The notes under the pieces: generated by a model | The model's input: the letters and a program-made list of their open reading frames with translations, nothing else | Told to the model about the DNA's origin: nothing | Database searches by the model: none | Shown: in pieces, positions 19,896 through 28,487 of the stretch | Position numbering within the stretch: the first letter of the stretch is position 1 | Layout of the letters: every line of letters begins with the position of its first letter | Translations under genes and position numbers: made by a program | NCBI RefSeq assembly: GCF_014212125.1 | Contig: NZ_JACJVP010000019.1 | Location: forward strand, 1-64,000 | From: Cohnella nanjingensis | Lineage (GTDB): Bacteria > Bacillota > Bacilli > Paenibacillales > Paenibacillaceae | Reading direction: 5' to 3' | Length of the DNA stretch: 64,000 nucleotides

Positions 19896-20504
19896 ATGAA
19901 GTGCAGCGATGCCGCGAGGTTGATGCATGAATATCTAGATCAGGAACTGCCGCGCGATCAGTGCAAGCTGCTGCAGCTCCATCTTCGTGAATGTCCGCAG
20001 TGCCAGGCCCGGTTCCGCTCGCTGGAGCGGACGGACGCGCTGGCGCATGCGTTGCCCTCCGTGTCGGTCTCAGGCGATCTGACAGACCGGATTATGAAGT
20101 CTCTCCCCAAGTCGCGCAAGCCGAAGGTTTGGACCGGCTGGGTTCAACGACACCCGGCCGCATCGGCGGCCGCCTTCTTCCTCATCGTCATGCTCTCGAG
20201 CTTCGTCGCGATGTGGAACCAAGACGAGCAGCTCAGCGTCCGAGGGGACTTGGAACATGTGGTAATTAAAGGAAATACCGTCATCGTGCCGGCCGGCCAG
20301 AAGGTCGCGGGCAACCTGACGATCGAGAATGGCGAGGCGCAGGTCCTCGGCGACGTCGAAGGCAACTTGACGATCATCGACGGCCATGTCACGCTAGCTT
20401 CCACCGCCCATATCGCGGGCAAGGTGAAGACGGTCGATCGCGCGCTGGACTGGGTTTGGTACAAAGTGACCTCATGGTTCGACACCGTCGCTTATGGCTC
20501 GTGA
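19896..20504 (+). CDS. rsiW: Anti-sigma-W factor RsiW
   Basis: The product from this start is 202 residues. The N-terminus is a zinc-binding anti-sigma domain with the H-x3-C-x2-C pattern in LHLRECPQC; a single membrane helix (AAFFLIVMLSSFVAMW) follows at about residues 90-106. The extracytoplasmic part (about 120-185) reads as repeated short beta units (GNLTIENGEAQVLGDVEGNL) resembling bactofilin-like polymer folds. The family holds SigW at the membrane until regulated proteolysis. The frame stays open back to 19791; 19896 is chosen because MKCSDAARLMHEYLD aligns with the usual start of RsiW. Confidence 0.88.
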   Translation: MKCSDAARLMHEYLDQELPRDQCKLLQLHLRECPQCQARFRSLERTDALAHALPSVSVSGDLTDRIMKSLPKSRKPKVWTGWVQRHPAASAAAFFLIVMLSSFVAMWNQDEQLSVRGDLEHVVIKGNTVIVPAGQKVAGNLTIENGEAQVLGDVEGNLTIIDGHVTLASTAHIAGKVKTVDRALDWVWYKVTSWFDTVAYGS

Positions 20505-20542
20505 CCGTTCGAGTGCACGGCGCGGGTGCCGCCCAGAGGCCG

Positions 20543-20571
20543 ACCTCCCTGGACATCGGGGAGGTTTTTTT
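20543..20571 (+). terminator. Terminator after rsiW
   Basis: A 7-bp stem ACCTCCC/GGGAGGT with a nine-base loop precedes seven T residues. Confidence 0.85.
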
Positions 20572-20677
20572 GTATTCTAGACAGGATTTAGAAGCGCGAG
20601 TAGAGAAGACAATATGGATATATCCTAAATGACATGATTCGGGAATCCCGATCGAGACGCCAAACGGGGGGTGCGTC

Positions 20678-21511
20678 TTGGATTATTTCGAGAATTTGAC
20701 ATGGGCGGGCGCGATCAAGGACGCCGCCGACATTCTAATCGTAAGTTATCTGATGTACCGCATGATCCTGCTCGTTCGCGGCACGCGGGCGGTGCAGCTG
20801 CTCAAAGGCATCTTGCTGCTCGTGATTACCTATGCGCTCAGCACATGGCTTAATTTGTACACGCTCAAATGGCTCATGAACCAGATGTTCACCTTCGGAG
20901 TCGTGACGATCGCGATCATCTTCCAGCCGGAGCTGCGGCGGGCGCTCGAGCAGTTGGGCAGAGGCAGACTGTTCAGCCGCTCTTCTCCTGTAGACCCGGA
21001 TATCAGCCATCGGATCAACGAAGTGATGAAGGCCGTTCAATATTTGGCCCGCCGCAAGATCGGGGCGCTAATCGTCTTCGAGCGCAGCACGGGCTTGAAC
21101 GACTATATCGAATCGGGCATCAAGATGAAGTCGCAGGTCAGCTCGGAGCTGCTCATCAACGTCTTCATCCCGAACACGCCGCTGCATGACGGCGCCGTCA
21201 TCATGCGGGACAACGAGATCATGGCCGCTGGCTGTTACTTGCCGCTGTCGGAGAATCCCTTCATCAGCAAGGAGCTCGGCACCCGCCATCGCGCCGCTAT
21301 CGGGATCAGCGAGGTGTCCGACGCGATCTCCGTCGTCGTCTCCGAGGAGACGGGCCATGTCTCGCTGGCGCTGAACGGCCAGATCGTCCGGGATATCAAG
21401 GAAGAATCGCTGATCTCCAAGCTGTTCGAGGAGCTGCGTCCGACGAAGGACAAAGCCAAGGGCAGCGGGTGGGCCTTCTGGAAGCGGAAGGAGGAAGGCG
21501 ACCGTGGATAA
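20678..21511 (+). CDS. cdaA: Diadenylate cyclase CdaA
   Basis: A 277-residue membrane enzyme that makes cyclic di-AMP from two ATP. Three N-terminal helices occupy about residues 10-80, followed by the DAC domain with the DGA motif at 171-173 and the RHR motif at 203-205, both required for catalysis. The start is the TTG at 20678 after GGGGGTG. It overlaps cdaR by 8 bp and heads the conserved cdaA-cdaR-glmM operon that links c-di-AMP to cell-wall precursor supply. Confidence 0.97.
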   Translation: MDYFENLTWAGAIKDAADILIVSYLMYRMILLVRGTRAVQLLKGILLLVITYALSTWLNLYTLKWLMNQMFTFGVVTIAIIFQPELRRALEQLGRGRLFSRSSPVDPDISHRINEVMKAVQYLARRKIGALIVFERSTGLNDYIESGIKMKSQVSSELLINVFIPNTPLHDGAVIMRDNEIMAAGCYLPLSENPFISKELGTRHRAAIGISEVSDAISVVVSEETGHVSLALNGQIVRDIKEESLISKLFEELRPTKDKAKGSGWAFWKRKEEGDRG

Positions 21512-22874
21512 ATGGCTCAGCCATCCGACCGCGATCAAGATCGTCTCGCTCGCGCTCGGGATTCTGCTGTGGGCGGTCGTTCACTTCGATCCGGAGTCCC
21601 GGACGCCGAGCAGCGTCGCGTCGCTGCTCGAGAACCGAACGATCAACGATGTCAAAGTCGTAGCCGTCGGGCTCGACGAACGCAATTATGTCTTGCGGGA
21701 AATCACGCCGCAGAAGGTTCGGATCACCGTAAGGGGGACCCGCAACGATCTGGTGGCCGCCCGCACGAGCGACTATACGGTACAGGTCGACTTGGGCAGT
21801 CTGACCGCGGGGACGCATACGCTGCCGCTGCGATCGGATCTGCCGAGAGGGATCCAATCGCTCGCCGTCTCGCCGTCCACGGTGACGGTCACGATCGAGG
21901 AGCTGCAGACCAAGGAATTCGAAGTGCAGGTCATCCCCGAGGGCGCGCCCAAGGCCGGATACAAGGCGGGAACGCCCGTGCTGCGTCCGACCAACCGGGT
22001 GCACGTGACGCTGCCGGCCAGCGAGATGGAGAGAGTGGACCACGTCGGCGCTTCGATCAAGATCGAGGGGGCGGACGCGACTTTGAAGGACAAGACCGTC
22101 AAGCTCGTCGCCTACGATGCCAAGGGCAGGCCGATCGAAGGCGCCGTCATCGACCCGGCGGTGCTCGAGCTGGAAGTGCCGATCACGAACCCGTTCAAGA
22201 CGGTGCCGGTGCGGTTCAAGCTTACTGGCAGCCTGCCGCCCGGTCTCAGCATCTCGGCCTTCCAGCCGGAGACGGACAAGGTGACGATCTACGGGCCGCA
22301 GAACGAGCTCGACAAGATCGACTTCGTCGAAGCCGACGTGCGGCTGAATGAATTGACCAAGTCGGGCAAGGTTGCGATACCGCTCGGCGGCTTGAAGAAT
22401 ATAACCGAGATCTCGCCGAAGGAACTGGCGATCAACGTAGAGATCGTCTTGTCCTCGACGCGTTCCCTGCAAGGACTGCCGGTGACGATCAAAGGCTTGG
22501 GCGACGGTCTCGTCGCGAAGATCACGGAGCCCGCGACGGGCAAAGTGGACATTACCATGCAAGGCGCGCCGGCAATGCTGGATAAGCTGCAGCCCGGCGA
22601 CGTGACGGTGGAGGCCGACTTGTCGGGCCGCGGTCCGGGGACCTACACCGTGCCGCTCCGCGTGAGCCTGCCGCGCTTCATCAATCAGACGGGCGGCCAT
22701 GTGACGATCACCGTCGAGATTGCGCCGGACGTCCCCGCGACCACGCCGCCTGGCGAGAGTCCGACGCCGGACTTGCCTGCGGGCGGTTCGCCGGACGGGA
22801 CGCCGGCGCCCGGGGACGGCGCGGGCACGGGCGGAGCGGACAGCACGAACGATCAGACGAAGACCGAAGGCTGA
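21504..22874 (+). CDS. cdaR: CdaA regulator CdaR (YbbR domains)
   Basis: The 456-residue product has a short N-terminal membrane anchor (IKIVSLALGILLWAVVHFD) and several YbbR-like beta domains of about 80-90 residues each, ending in a P/G/T-rich extracellular tail. CdaR binds CdaA from the outer face of the membrane and modulates its activity. The GTG start lies inside the end of cdaA, suggesting translational coupling. Confidence 0.93.
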   Translation: MDKWLSHPTAIKIVSLALGILLWAVVHFDPESRTPSSVASLLENRTINDVKVVAVGLDERNYVLREITPQKVRITVRGTRNDLVAARTSDYTVQVDLGSLTAGTHTLPLRSDLPRGIQSLAVSPSTVTVTIEELQTKEFEVQVIPEGAPKAGYKAGTPVLRPTNRVHVTLPASEMERVDHVGASIKIEGADATLKDKTVKLVAYDAKGRPIEGAVIDPAVLELEVPITNPFKTVPVRFKLTGSLPPGLSISAFQPETDKVTIYGPQNELDKIDFVEADVRLNELTKSGKVAIPLGGLKNITEISPKELAINVEIVLSSTRSLQGLPVTIKGLGDGLVAKITEPATGKVDITMQGAPAMLDKLQPGDVTVEADLSGRGPGTYTVPLRVSLPRFINQTGGHVTITVEIAPDVPATTPPGESPTPDLPAGGSPDGTPAPGDGAGTGGADSTNDQTKTEG

Positions 22875-22959
22875 CTTCCCTCGCGGGAGCAGCTAGCGGT
22901 CGGACGTAAGCCGGCTCGTACAGCGGCTAGTAAGCGGATGAAGGAGAAGATACGAGACG

Positions 22960-24300
22960 ATGGGCAAATATTTCGGAACAGACGGCGTACGCGGGGTTGC
23001 GAACCGCGAATTGACGGCAGAGTTGGCTTATAAGATCGGCCGCTGCGGCGGCTATGTATTGTCGGGAGGGGCCGCGCGTCCGCGCGTCGTGATCGGCCTC
23101 GACACGCGCGTTTCGGGCGCGATGCTGGAGAGCGCGCTCGTGGCAGGGTTGCTGTCCATCGGCGCGGACGTCGTCCGCCTGGGCGTCGTCAGCACGCCTG
23201 CGGTCGCCTACCTGACCCGCACGCTGGGCGCGGACGCGGGGGTCATGATCTCCGCCTCGCACAACCCGGTGGAGGACAACGGCATCAAGTTCTTCGGCGG
23301 CGACGGCTTTAAGCTGCTGGACGAGAAGGAAGCGGAGATCGAGCGCCTGCTCGACGCGGAGGAAGACGCGCTGCCGCGCCCGATCGGCAAGGACCTGGGC
23401 ACGGTGCAGACGGATCTCGCCTTGAAGCGGCGCTACGTGGACTTCTTGAAGACAACGGTATCGGCGTCGTTCAAGGGGATCAAGATCGTGCTCGACTGCG
23501 CGCACGGCGCGGCGTTCGAGCTCGCGCCCGCGGTATTCCGCGAGCTGGGCGCGGAGGTCGTCGCGATCGGCGCGGAGCCGAACGGGCTGAACATCAATGA
23601 CGGCGTAGGCTCGACGCATCCGGAGCTGCTCGCGGAGCAGGTGAAGGCGCACGGCGCCGATCTCGGGCTGGCGTTCGACGGCGACGCCGACCGCCTCATC
23701 GCGATCGACGAGAACGGCGAGGAGGTCGACGGCGACTTCATCCTGCTCATCTGCGGCGACGCCATGAAGCGGGCGGGCAAGCTGAAGCACGACACGATCG
23801 TCACGACGGTCATGGCGAACATCGGCTTCTTCAAGGCGGCCGAGCCGCTCGGCCTGCGGACGGCGAAGACGGCGGTCGGCGACCGCTACGTCATGGAGGA
23901 GATGGTGCGCGGCGGCTACAACCTCGGCGGCGAGCAGTCCGGGCACGTCATCTTCCTCGACCTGAACACGACCGGCGACGGCATCCTGTCCGGCCTCCAG
24001 CTCGTGGACACGGTCGTGGCCTCCGGCAAGAAGCTCGGCGAGCTGCGCAAGGCGATGCGCAAGTTCCCTCAGGTGCTCGTGAACGTCCGCGTAGCCGACA
24101 AGTCGAAGTACGAAGGCAACGCCGCCATCGGCGCAGCCGTAGCGGCCGCTGAGGCCGCGCTCGGCGACAACGGCCGCGTGCTCGTGCGTCCGTCCGGTAC
24201 TGAGGCGCTGATCCGCGTCATGGCGGAGGGGCCCGACCGCGCGGAGATCGAAGGTCATGTCGGCGCGATCGCCGACGTCATTCGCCAAGAACTGGTCTAA
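22960..24300 (+). CDS. glmM: Phosphoglucosamine mutase GlmM
   Basis: A 446-residue enzyme converting glucosamine-6-P to glucosamine-1-P for peptidoglycan precursors. The phosphoserine loop ISASHNP has its serine at residue 100; the metal loop DGDADR is near 240; GEQSGH, the sugar-binding loop, is near 325; RPSGTE near 410 binds the phosphate. Length is standard. It closes the cdaA operon and its product step follows GlmS. Confidence 0.97.
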   Translation: MGKYFGTDGVRGVANRELTAELAYKIGRCGGYVLSGGAARPRVVIGLDTRVSGAMLESALVAGLLSIGADVVRLGVVSTPAVAYLTRTLGADAGVMISASHNPVEDNGIKFFGGDGFKLLDEKEAEIERLLDAEEDALPRPIGKDLGTVQTDLALKRRYVDFLKTTVSASFKGIKIVLDCAHGAAFELAPAVFRELGAEVVAIGAEPNGLNINDGVGSTHPELLAEQVKAHGADLGLAFDGDADRLIAIDENGEEVDGDFILLICGDAMKRAGKLKHDTIVTTVMANIGFFKAAEPLGLRTAKTAVGDRYVMEEMVRGGYNLGGEQSGHVIFLDLNTTGDGILSGLQLVDTVVASGKKLGELRKAMRKFPQVLVNVRVADKSKYEGNAAIGAAVAAAEAALGDNGRVLVRPSGTEALIRVMAEGPDRAEIEGHVGAIADVIRQELV

Positions 24301-24315
24301 TTCCATTTATGACTC

Positions 24316-24350
24316 GTCCCCGGTGCCCGGCGCATCGGGGACTTTCTCTT
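24316..24350 (+). terminator. Terminator after glmM
   Basis: A stem GTCCCCG/CGGGGAC with a 13-base loop precedes a T-rich tract 16 bp after the glmM stop. Confidence 0.8.
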
Positions 24351-24458
24351 TATCCGCGGGCGGTTCGCGTCTGAGTCCAAGGATCGGAAACCATGGGGCG
24401 ATGGGCTTGGCAGACATGCGGCAATAGATGCAGTTTCAGGAAATTGTGCCGACAGAGG

Positions 24459-24487
24459 TTGCAAGGCATTTTCAAAACGAATATGAT
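24459..24487 (+). promoter_or_regulatory. Sigma-A promoter of the glmS leader
   Basis: TTGCAA (24459-24464), a 17-bp spacer and TATGAT (24482-24487) form a good promoter, placing transcription start about 45-50 bases upstream of the ribozyme cleavage site. Confidence 0.8.
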
Positions 24488-24540
24488 AGGGAGTATATTC
24501 TGGAACGGAGAGGCAGGGCTGCAGGGGAAGAAGCACGAAA

Positions 24541-24685
24541 AGCGCCAGAACTTGTCGCCTGACATGGGGCAAGTTGACGAGGTGGAGGTGTTCGGAAATG
24601 TTCGGCGGGGACCTCCCGGCCCGCATCGGGGCCGACAGCCGGAAGACAAAGCGTTCAGGGCAACCGAGCGTACAATATTCCGGTA
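24541..24685 (+). ncRNA. glmS ribozyme (glucosamine-6-phosphate activated)
   Basis: The leader carries the conserved glmS ribozyme parts in order: AGCGCCAGAACT with the cleavage site expected between A24541 and G24542, the core GACGAGGTGGAGG, the pairing CCTCCCGGC, then GCCGACAGCCGG, and the P3-P4 elements AAAGCGTTCAGGGCAACC. In known members the RNA cleaves itself when glucosamine-6-P binds, and the 5'-OH mRNA is then degraded, giving feedback control of glmS. Its position in front of glmS supports the call. The 3' boundary is approximate. Confidence 0.92.
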
Positions 24686-24717
24686 CGGTGCAGAATAAAC
24701 CATGAAGGTCCATGGAT

Positions 24718-24748
24718 TCGCGAAGAGTCGACATCGACTCATCCGCGA
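24718..24748 (+). other. Hairpin-rich leader between ribozyme and glmS
   Basis: A strong hairpin (GAGTCG/CGACTC extended by flanking CGCG pairs) lies here, and further paired segments follow to about 24830 (GACCGGA/TCCGGTC). The distance of about 290 nt from ribozyme to start codon is long. Role unknown. Confidence 0.5.
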
Positions 24749-24976
24749 GCATGGGCGTGAGAAGTTATGCAATGCAATGTCCGGCGGACCGGAATCCGGT
24801 CGCTTGCGGACATGTCGTGAGGGTGATGCGACGAGGCTGACGGCTTCTACGGGAAGCGTCCAGGCGCTCTGCGCATGACCCCTGGTTTCATACGGCTTGT
24901 AGAAGGCATGCGGCTTGGTTTCGGTTGCCGGTACGTCCTTGGGACGTTCACAACTGAAACGGAGGTCTATTTCAAT

Positions 24977-26809
24977 ATGTGTGGAATCGTAGGTTATATC
25001 GGATATCGGGAGACCCAGCCCATCTTGATCGAAGGGCTGAAGAAGCTGGAATACCGCGGGTATGATTCGGCGGGCATCGCCGTGCATACGGGCCAGAAGC
25101 TCGAAGTGACGAAGACCGTCGGCCGTCTGGCCAACCTGGAGAACCGGCTGACGGGCGAGCCGCTGTACGGCACGGTCGGCATCGGGCATACGCGATGGGC
25201 GACGCACGGCAAGCCGTCCGACGTCAACTCGCATCCGCACACGGACAACTCGCTGAAGTTCTCCGTCGTGCATAACGGCATCATCGAGAACTACCTGGAG
25301 CTGAAGGAAGAGCTCGTGCAGGCGGGTCACCGCTTCCTGTCGGAGACGGATACCGAAGTCATCTCCCACCTGGTCGCCGTGGAGTACGAAGGCGACATCG
25401 TGAAGGCCGTGCAGAAGGCGGTCCGCAAGATGCGCGGCGCGTTCGCGCTCGGCGTCCTGACCGAGCATGAGCCGGACCGCCTCGTCGCGGTCCGCTACGC
25501 CAGCCCGCTCATCATCGGCGTGGGCGAAGGCGAGAAGTTCATCGCGTCGGACATCCCGGCGATTCTGGAGTACACGCGTGACATCTACATCCTCGAGGAC
25601 GGCGAGATGGCGGTGCTGACGCGGGACGGCGTCGAGCTGCTGACGATCGAGGGCAACCCGATCGCGAAGAACGTCTTCCACGTCGACTGGGATCTCATGA
25701 CCGCCGAGAAGGGCGGCTACGATCACTTCATGCTAAAGGAGATTCACGAGCAGCCGAAGGCGTACCGCGACACGATGCGCGGACGGATCAGCGAAGACGG
25801 GCGCTCCGTCGTTCTGCCGGAGCTGAAGGTGACGCCGGAGCATCTGCGCGGCATCAACCGCGTGCATATCGTCGCCTGCGGCACCGCGATGCACGCCGGC
25901 ATGGTCGGCAAGACGGTCATCGAATCACTGGCGCGCCTCCCGGTCGAGACGGACGTCGCATCCGAGTATCGTTACCGCTCGCCGATCATCACGCCGGAGA
26001 CGCTCGTCATCGTCGTGAGCCAATCCGGCGAGACGGCCGACACGCTGGCCGCGCTGCGCGAAGCCAAGCGCTGCGGCGCGCGCGTGCTGGCGATCACGAA
26101 CGTCGTCGGCAGCTCGGTCGCCCGCGAAGCGGATGATGTCATCATCACCCTGGCGGGGCCGGAGATCGCCGTCGCTTCGACGAAGGCGTACACTTCGCAG
26201 CTGATCGCGTTCTACCTGTTCGGCCTGTATCTGGCGCAGACGCGGGGCACGAAGAGCGAAGCGGATATCGCGCACGTGCTGGCCGCGATGGACTCGCTAC
26301 CGGAGCAGGTGGAGAAGATCCTCGCGCAGGCCGAGACCGTGAAGGGCATCGCCGAGGCGATCTCGAAGCACAGCAACCTGTTCTTCATCGGCCGCGGCAT
26401 CGACTACGCCGTCGCGCTCGAAGGCTCGCTGAAGCTGAAGGAGATCTCGTATATCCACTCCGAGGCGTATGCGGCGGGCGAGCTGAAGCACGGCACGCTG
26501 GCGCTGATCGAGGAGGGCGTCCCGGTCATCGCGCTGCTCACGCAGGAGGATCTGTACGAGAAGACACTTAGCAACATTAAGGAAGTGAAGGCGCGCGGCG
26601 CCGACGTGCTCGGCATCGTCAACGAGGGCCACGAAGCCGAAGTGGCGAAGTCGGTCGATACCCACTTCGCCATTCCTCGCACGCTGCCGCTGCTCACGCC
26701 GGCCCTGTCCGTCGTGCCGCTGCAGCTGCTGTCCTACTACGCTTCGCTGGCGCTGGGCCACGACGTGGATAAGCCGCGGAACCTGGCGAAGAGCGTGACG
26801 GTGGAGTAA
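24977..26809 (+). CDS. glmS: Glutamine-fructose-6-phosphate aminotransferase GlmS
   Basis: The 610-residue enzyme makes glucosamine-6-P from fructose-6-P and glutamine. The protein must start MCGIVGYIG because Cys2 is the N-terminal nucleophile of the glutaminase domain; the frame is open upstream to 24875 but GGAGG at 24961-24965 fits the start at 24977. Two SIS sugar-isomerase domains follow (VACGTAMHAGMVGKT, SQSGETADTLAALREAK, then FFIGRGIDYAVALEGSLKLK), and the C-terminus ends KPRNLAKSVTVE as in the family. Confidence 0.97.
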   Translation: MCGIVGYIGYRETQPILIEGLKKLEYRGYDSAGIAVHTGQKLEVTKTVGRLANLENRLTGEPLYGTVGIGHTRWATHGKPSDVNSHPHTDNSLKFSVVHNGIIENYLELKEELVQAGHRFLSETDTEVISHLVAVEYEGDIVKAVQKAVRKMRGAFALGVLTEHEPDRLVAVRYASPLIIGVGEGEKFIASDIPAILEYTRDIYILEDGEMAVLTRDGVELLTIEGNPIAKNVFHVDWDLMTAEKGGYDHFMLKEIHEQPKAYRDTMRGRISEDGRSVVLPELKVTPEHLRGINRVHIVACGTAMHAGMVGKTVIESLARLPVETDVASEYRYRSPIITPETLVIVVSQSGETADTLAALREAKRCGARVLAITNVVGSSVAREADDVIITLAGPEIAVASTKAYTSQLIAFYLFGLYLAQTRGTKSEADIAHVLAAMDSLPEQVEKILAQAETVKGIAEAISKHSNLFFIGRGIDYAVALEGSLKLKEISYIHSEAYAAGELKHGTLALIEEGVPVIALLTQEDLYEKTLSNIKEVKARGADVLGIVNEGHEAEVAKSVDTHFAIPRTLPLLTPALSVVPLQLLSYYASLALGHDVDKPRNLAKSVTVE

Positions 26810-26844
26810 GTTTACCGCGTTAACCTCTTCTAATGTCTGATGAT

Positions 26845-26919
26845 AAAAAAGTCGTGAACCAGTAAAAAGTCATGAACCAGTAAAAAATGTCGTGAATCAG
26901 TAAATAAAGTCGTGAACCA
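26845..26919. repeat. Four A-rich 18-20 bp tandem repeats
   Basis: Four units close to AAAAAGTCGTGAACCAGT lie head to tail directly after glmS, at the left edge of the A/T-rich island. They have no evident coding sense. Confidence 0.85.
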
Positions 26920-26926
26920 ACTATGT

Positions 26927-26968
26927 CAGTCCCGATGATGCAAGCGCTCATCGGGACTGTTTTTATTT
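26927..26968 (+). terminator. Terminator after glmS
   Basis: A perfect 12-bp stem CAGTCCCGATGA/TCATCGGGACTG is followed by TTTTTATTT. Confidence 0.92.
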
Positions 26969-26984
26969 AAAGGGGGTAATTCGA

Positions 26985-27323
26985 ATCGAAACATTAGGCG
27001 GACGTATTAAGAGGATCAGGAAACTCAACGAAATGAACCAGAATGAATTCTCAAGTCGAGTGGGTATTTCGCAAGCTACGCTTAGTGAATTGGAACAGGA
27101 TAAGTATAAGCCCTCATTAGAGATCATTATTTCGATCGTCAATGAATTCCATACGGATATATCGTGGATTGTATTTGGAACGACTAGTTCGAATAATAAG
27201 GTTATCGGTGTGAATGAGGTCAATGAAATAGAATCAGATTTACTTATGCTATTCGATAAATTAAAAGCAGTTGATCAGGATGAAATCATTGATTTTATTA
27301 AGACGAAATTGAATCACTATTAA
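26985..27323 (+). CDS. XRE-family helix-turn-helix regulator
   Basis: Reading from 26985 gives 112 residues with a complete XRE HTH (RIKRIRKLNEMNQNEFSSRV, then GISQATLSELEQDKYKPSLE). The only ATG (27033) would delete the first helix, while an ATC at 26985 lies 8 bp after AGGGGG and aligns with the usual METLGGRIKRIR-type start, so the start codon may be non-canonical or mutated. It is the first gene of the A/T-rich island and probably a local repressor. Confidence 0.65.
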   Translation: METLGGRIKRIRKLNEMNQNEFSSRVGISQATLSELEQDKYKPSLEIIISIVNEFHTDISWIVFGTTSSNNKVIGVNEVNEIESDLLMLFDKLKAVDQDEIIDFIKTKLNHY

Positions 27324-27427
27324 GTCACTAGAGCTGTTGAAATATGTCTAATGCACTATTAACTTAGTGGCCTTATAATAGATATTAGATTACAACTTAG
27401 GATTGCTAGGAAGGTAGGATTTACTTA

Positions 27428-27793
27428 ATGCTGACAGGCGAGATTCGTAACAAGGTTGATAAAATATGGACGAATATTTGGGCGGGCGGCATCACAAACC
27501 CGTTGACGGTTATAGAGCAACTTACATACTTGATGTTCATTCGTTCGTTGGATGAGAAGGAATTGGAGAATGAAAGTATCGAGGCGCTGGGTGGAGAGTC
27601 GGTTACGAAGTTGTTCCCACAGGACGAACAGGGTCAGTCGATGCGTTGGAGCCGATTTAAAACGAAGGATCCTCGGATGATTTTCGATATTGTCGGTACG
27701 CAGGTTTTCCCTTTCATTAAGGCGATGAATGGAGAAGATTCTTCGGCAATAGTCTACTTTCCAAAAGGGTTGAAGAGATCGCGAGAAGTTTAA
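27428..27793 (+). pseudogene. Truncated type I restriction methyltransferase (HsdM N-terminus)
   Basis: The 121 codons match the N-terminal helical domain of HsdM (VDKIWTNIWAGGITNPLTVI, EQLTYLMFIRSLDEKELEN, later MRWSRFKTKDP). The catalytic SAM-binding part (motif I and NPPF) is missing; the frame ends soon after an unrelated tail. No hsdS or hsdR gene is nearby. It is a remnant of a lost restriction-modification system. Confidence 0.85.
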
Positions 27794-27851
27794 TTAGTTC
27801 TAATCCCGGTACACGCGTAGGTGCTTATACAATCATGAATGGATTGGATAA

Positions 27852-28085
27852 AACGGAGAGAGGGCGTATAAAGACGTACAGCAGGCATCTACCTTTAACC
27901 ATGAGACGAAGGAGCAGTATCAGCTACGCCACCTACCGGCTCTCGTATGGCAGCTAAGGACTTACTATGATTATCAGATCGTAACCATTGATACTATTTT
28001 GTCATATCGAAGGTCTTATAGAGATATTTCTTTAAAAACAAGGCAAATACTCGCGCACAAACTAAATGAAATACAGTGTTTGTAG
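27852..28085 (+). pseudogene. Unidentified coding remnant
   Basis: After the HsdM fragment, one frame is open without a start codon and reads plausible protein (KEQYQLRHLPALVWQLRTYY, then SYRRSYRDISLKTRQILAHK). Upstream it runs directly into a stop. A faint likeness to the tails of Rpn-type PD-(D/E)XK transposase nucleases is possible but not secure. Confidence 0.3.
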
Positions 28086-28125
28086 AAGAACATCCAAGTT
28101 ATTAATAGAGTGGAACCACTACATG

Positions 28126-28163
28126 AAAGGCAACCAGAATAATAATTTCTGGTTGCCTTTTTA
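28126..28163 (+). terminator. Strong terminator upstream of the defence-like operon
   Basis: A perfect 14-bp stem AAAGGCAACCAGAA/TTCTGGTTGCCTTT with loop of seven bases and following T residues insulates the operon from upstream transcription. Confidence 0.92.
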
Positions 28164-28177
28164 AGCATTTATTTAAT

Positions 28178-28193
28178 TCATGTAAAGACATGA
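28178..28193. promoter_or_regulatory. Inverted repeat, possible operator
   Basis: TCATGT-AAAG-ACATGA is a 6-bp inverted repeat about 90 bp before the first gene of the operon. It could bind the XRE regulator of the island; this is a guess from position. Confidence 0.3.
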
Positions 28194-28283
28194 TATGACA
28201 TTATTCGACATAAAAGTTTGGTATTATTTTCTTACGGCGTACTTTATTCCTATCTACAAATACATTTACGGAGGATGAATAGA

Positions 28284-28487
28284 TTGTTAAATCCTCAAAT
28301 AGGAGATCACCTGTTTTTTATTAATAATGAGGTGGTTGTCGTCCAATTATTTGGAGTCTTTCAATTAGTTAAAATTCGTTACATTAATTCCTTTAAGACA
28401 TTTATTGTAGATGTAAATTGCCTAAGCAAAGAATCTAATGAGAGAAGTTCAATTTCTATTAATTTGTTAGGTGGGACAGACGAATGA
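28284..28487 (+). CDS. Small protein heading the ABC-3C-like operon
   Basis: A 67-residue protein from the TTG at 28284, which follows GGAGG at 28270-28274; in-frame starts further upstream (28218) lack a ribosome binding site. It reads as a compact beta-rich domain (PQIGDHLFFINNEVVVVQLF, then VKIRYINSFKTFIVDVNCLS), possibly SH3- or PAS-like. Its stop overlaps the nuclease start (ATGA), so it is translationally coupled to the effector. I do not recognise a family; it may be an antidote, adaptor or sensor for the system. Confidence 0.6.
   Translation: MLNPQIGDHLFFINNEVVVVQLFGVFQLVKIRYINSFKTFIVDVNCLSKESNERSSISINLLGGTDE

Noticed and set aside
22927-24306. Long minus-strand open frame opposite glmM
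   Set aside because: Shadow frame rich in R, D, L and V with no motif; glmM is unambiguous.
24875-24976. Upstream extension of glmS
   Set aside because: GlmS needs Cys at position 2 as nucleophile, so the start must be 24977.
26845-26919. CRISPR array
   Set aside because: Units are contiguous with no spacers, are only 18-20 bp and no cas genes are present.
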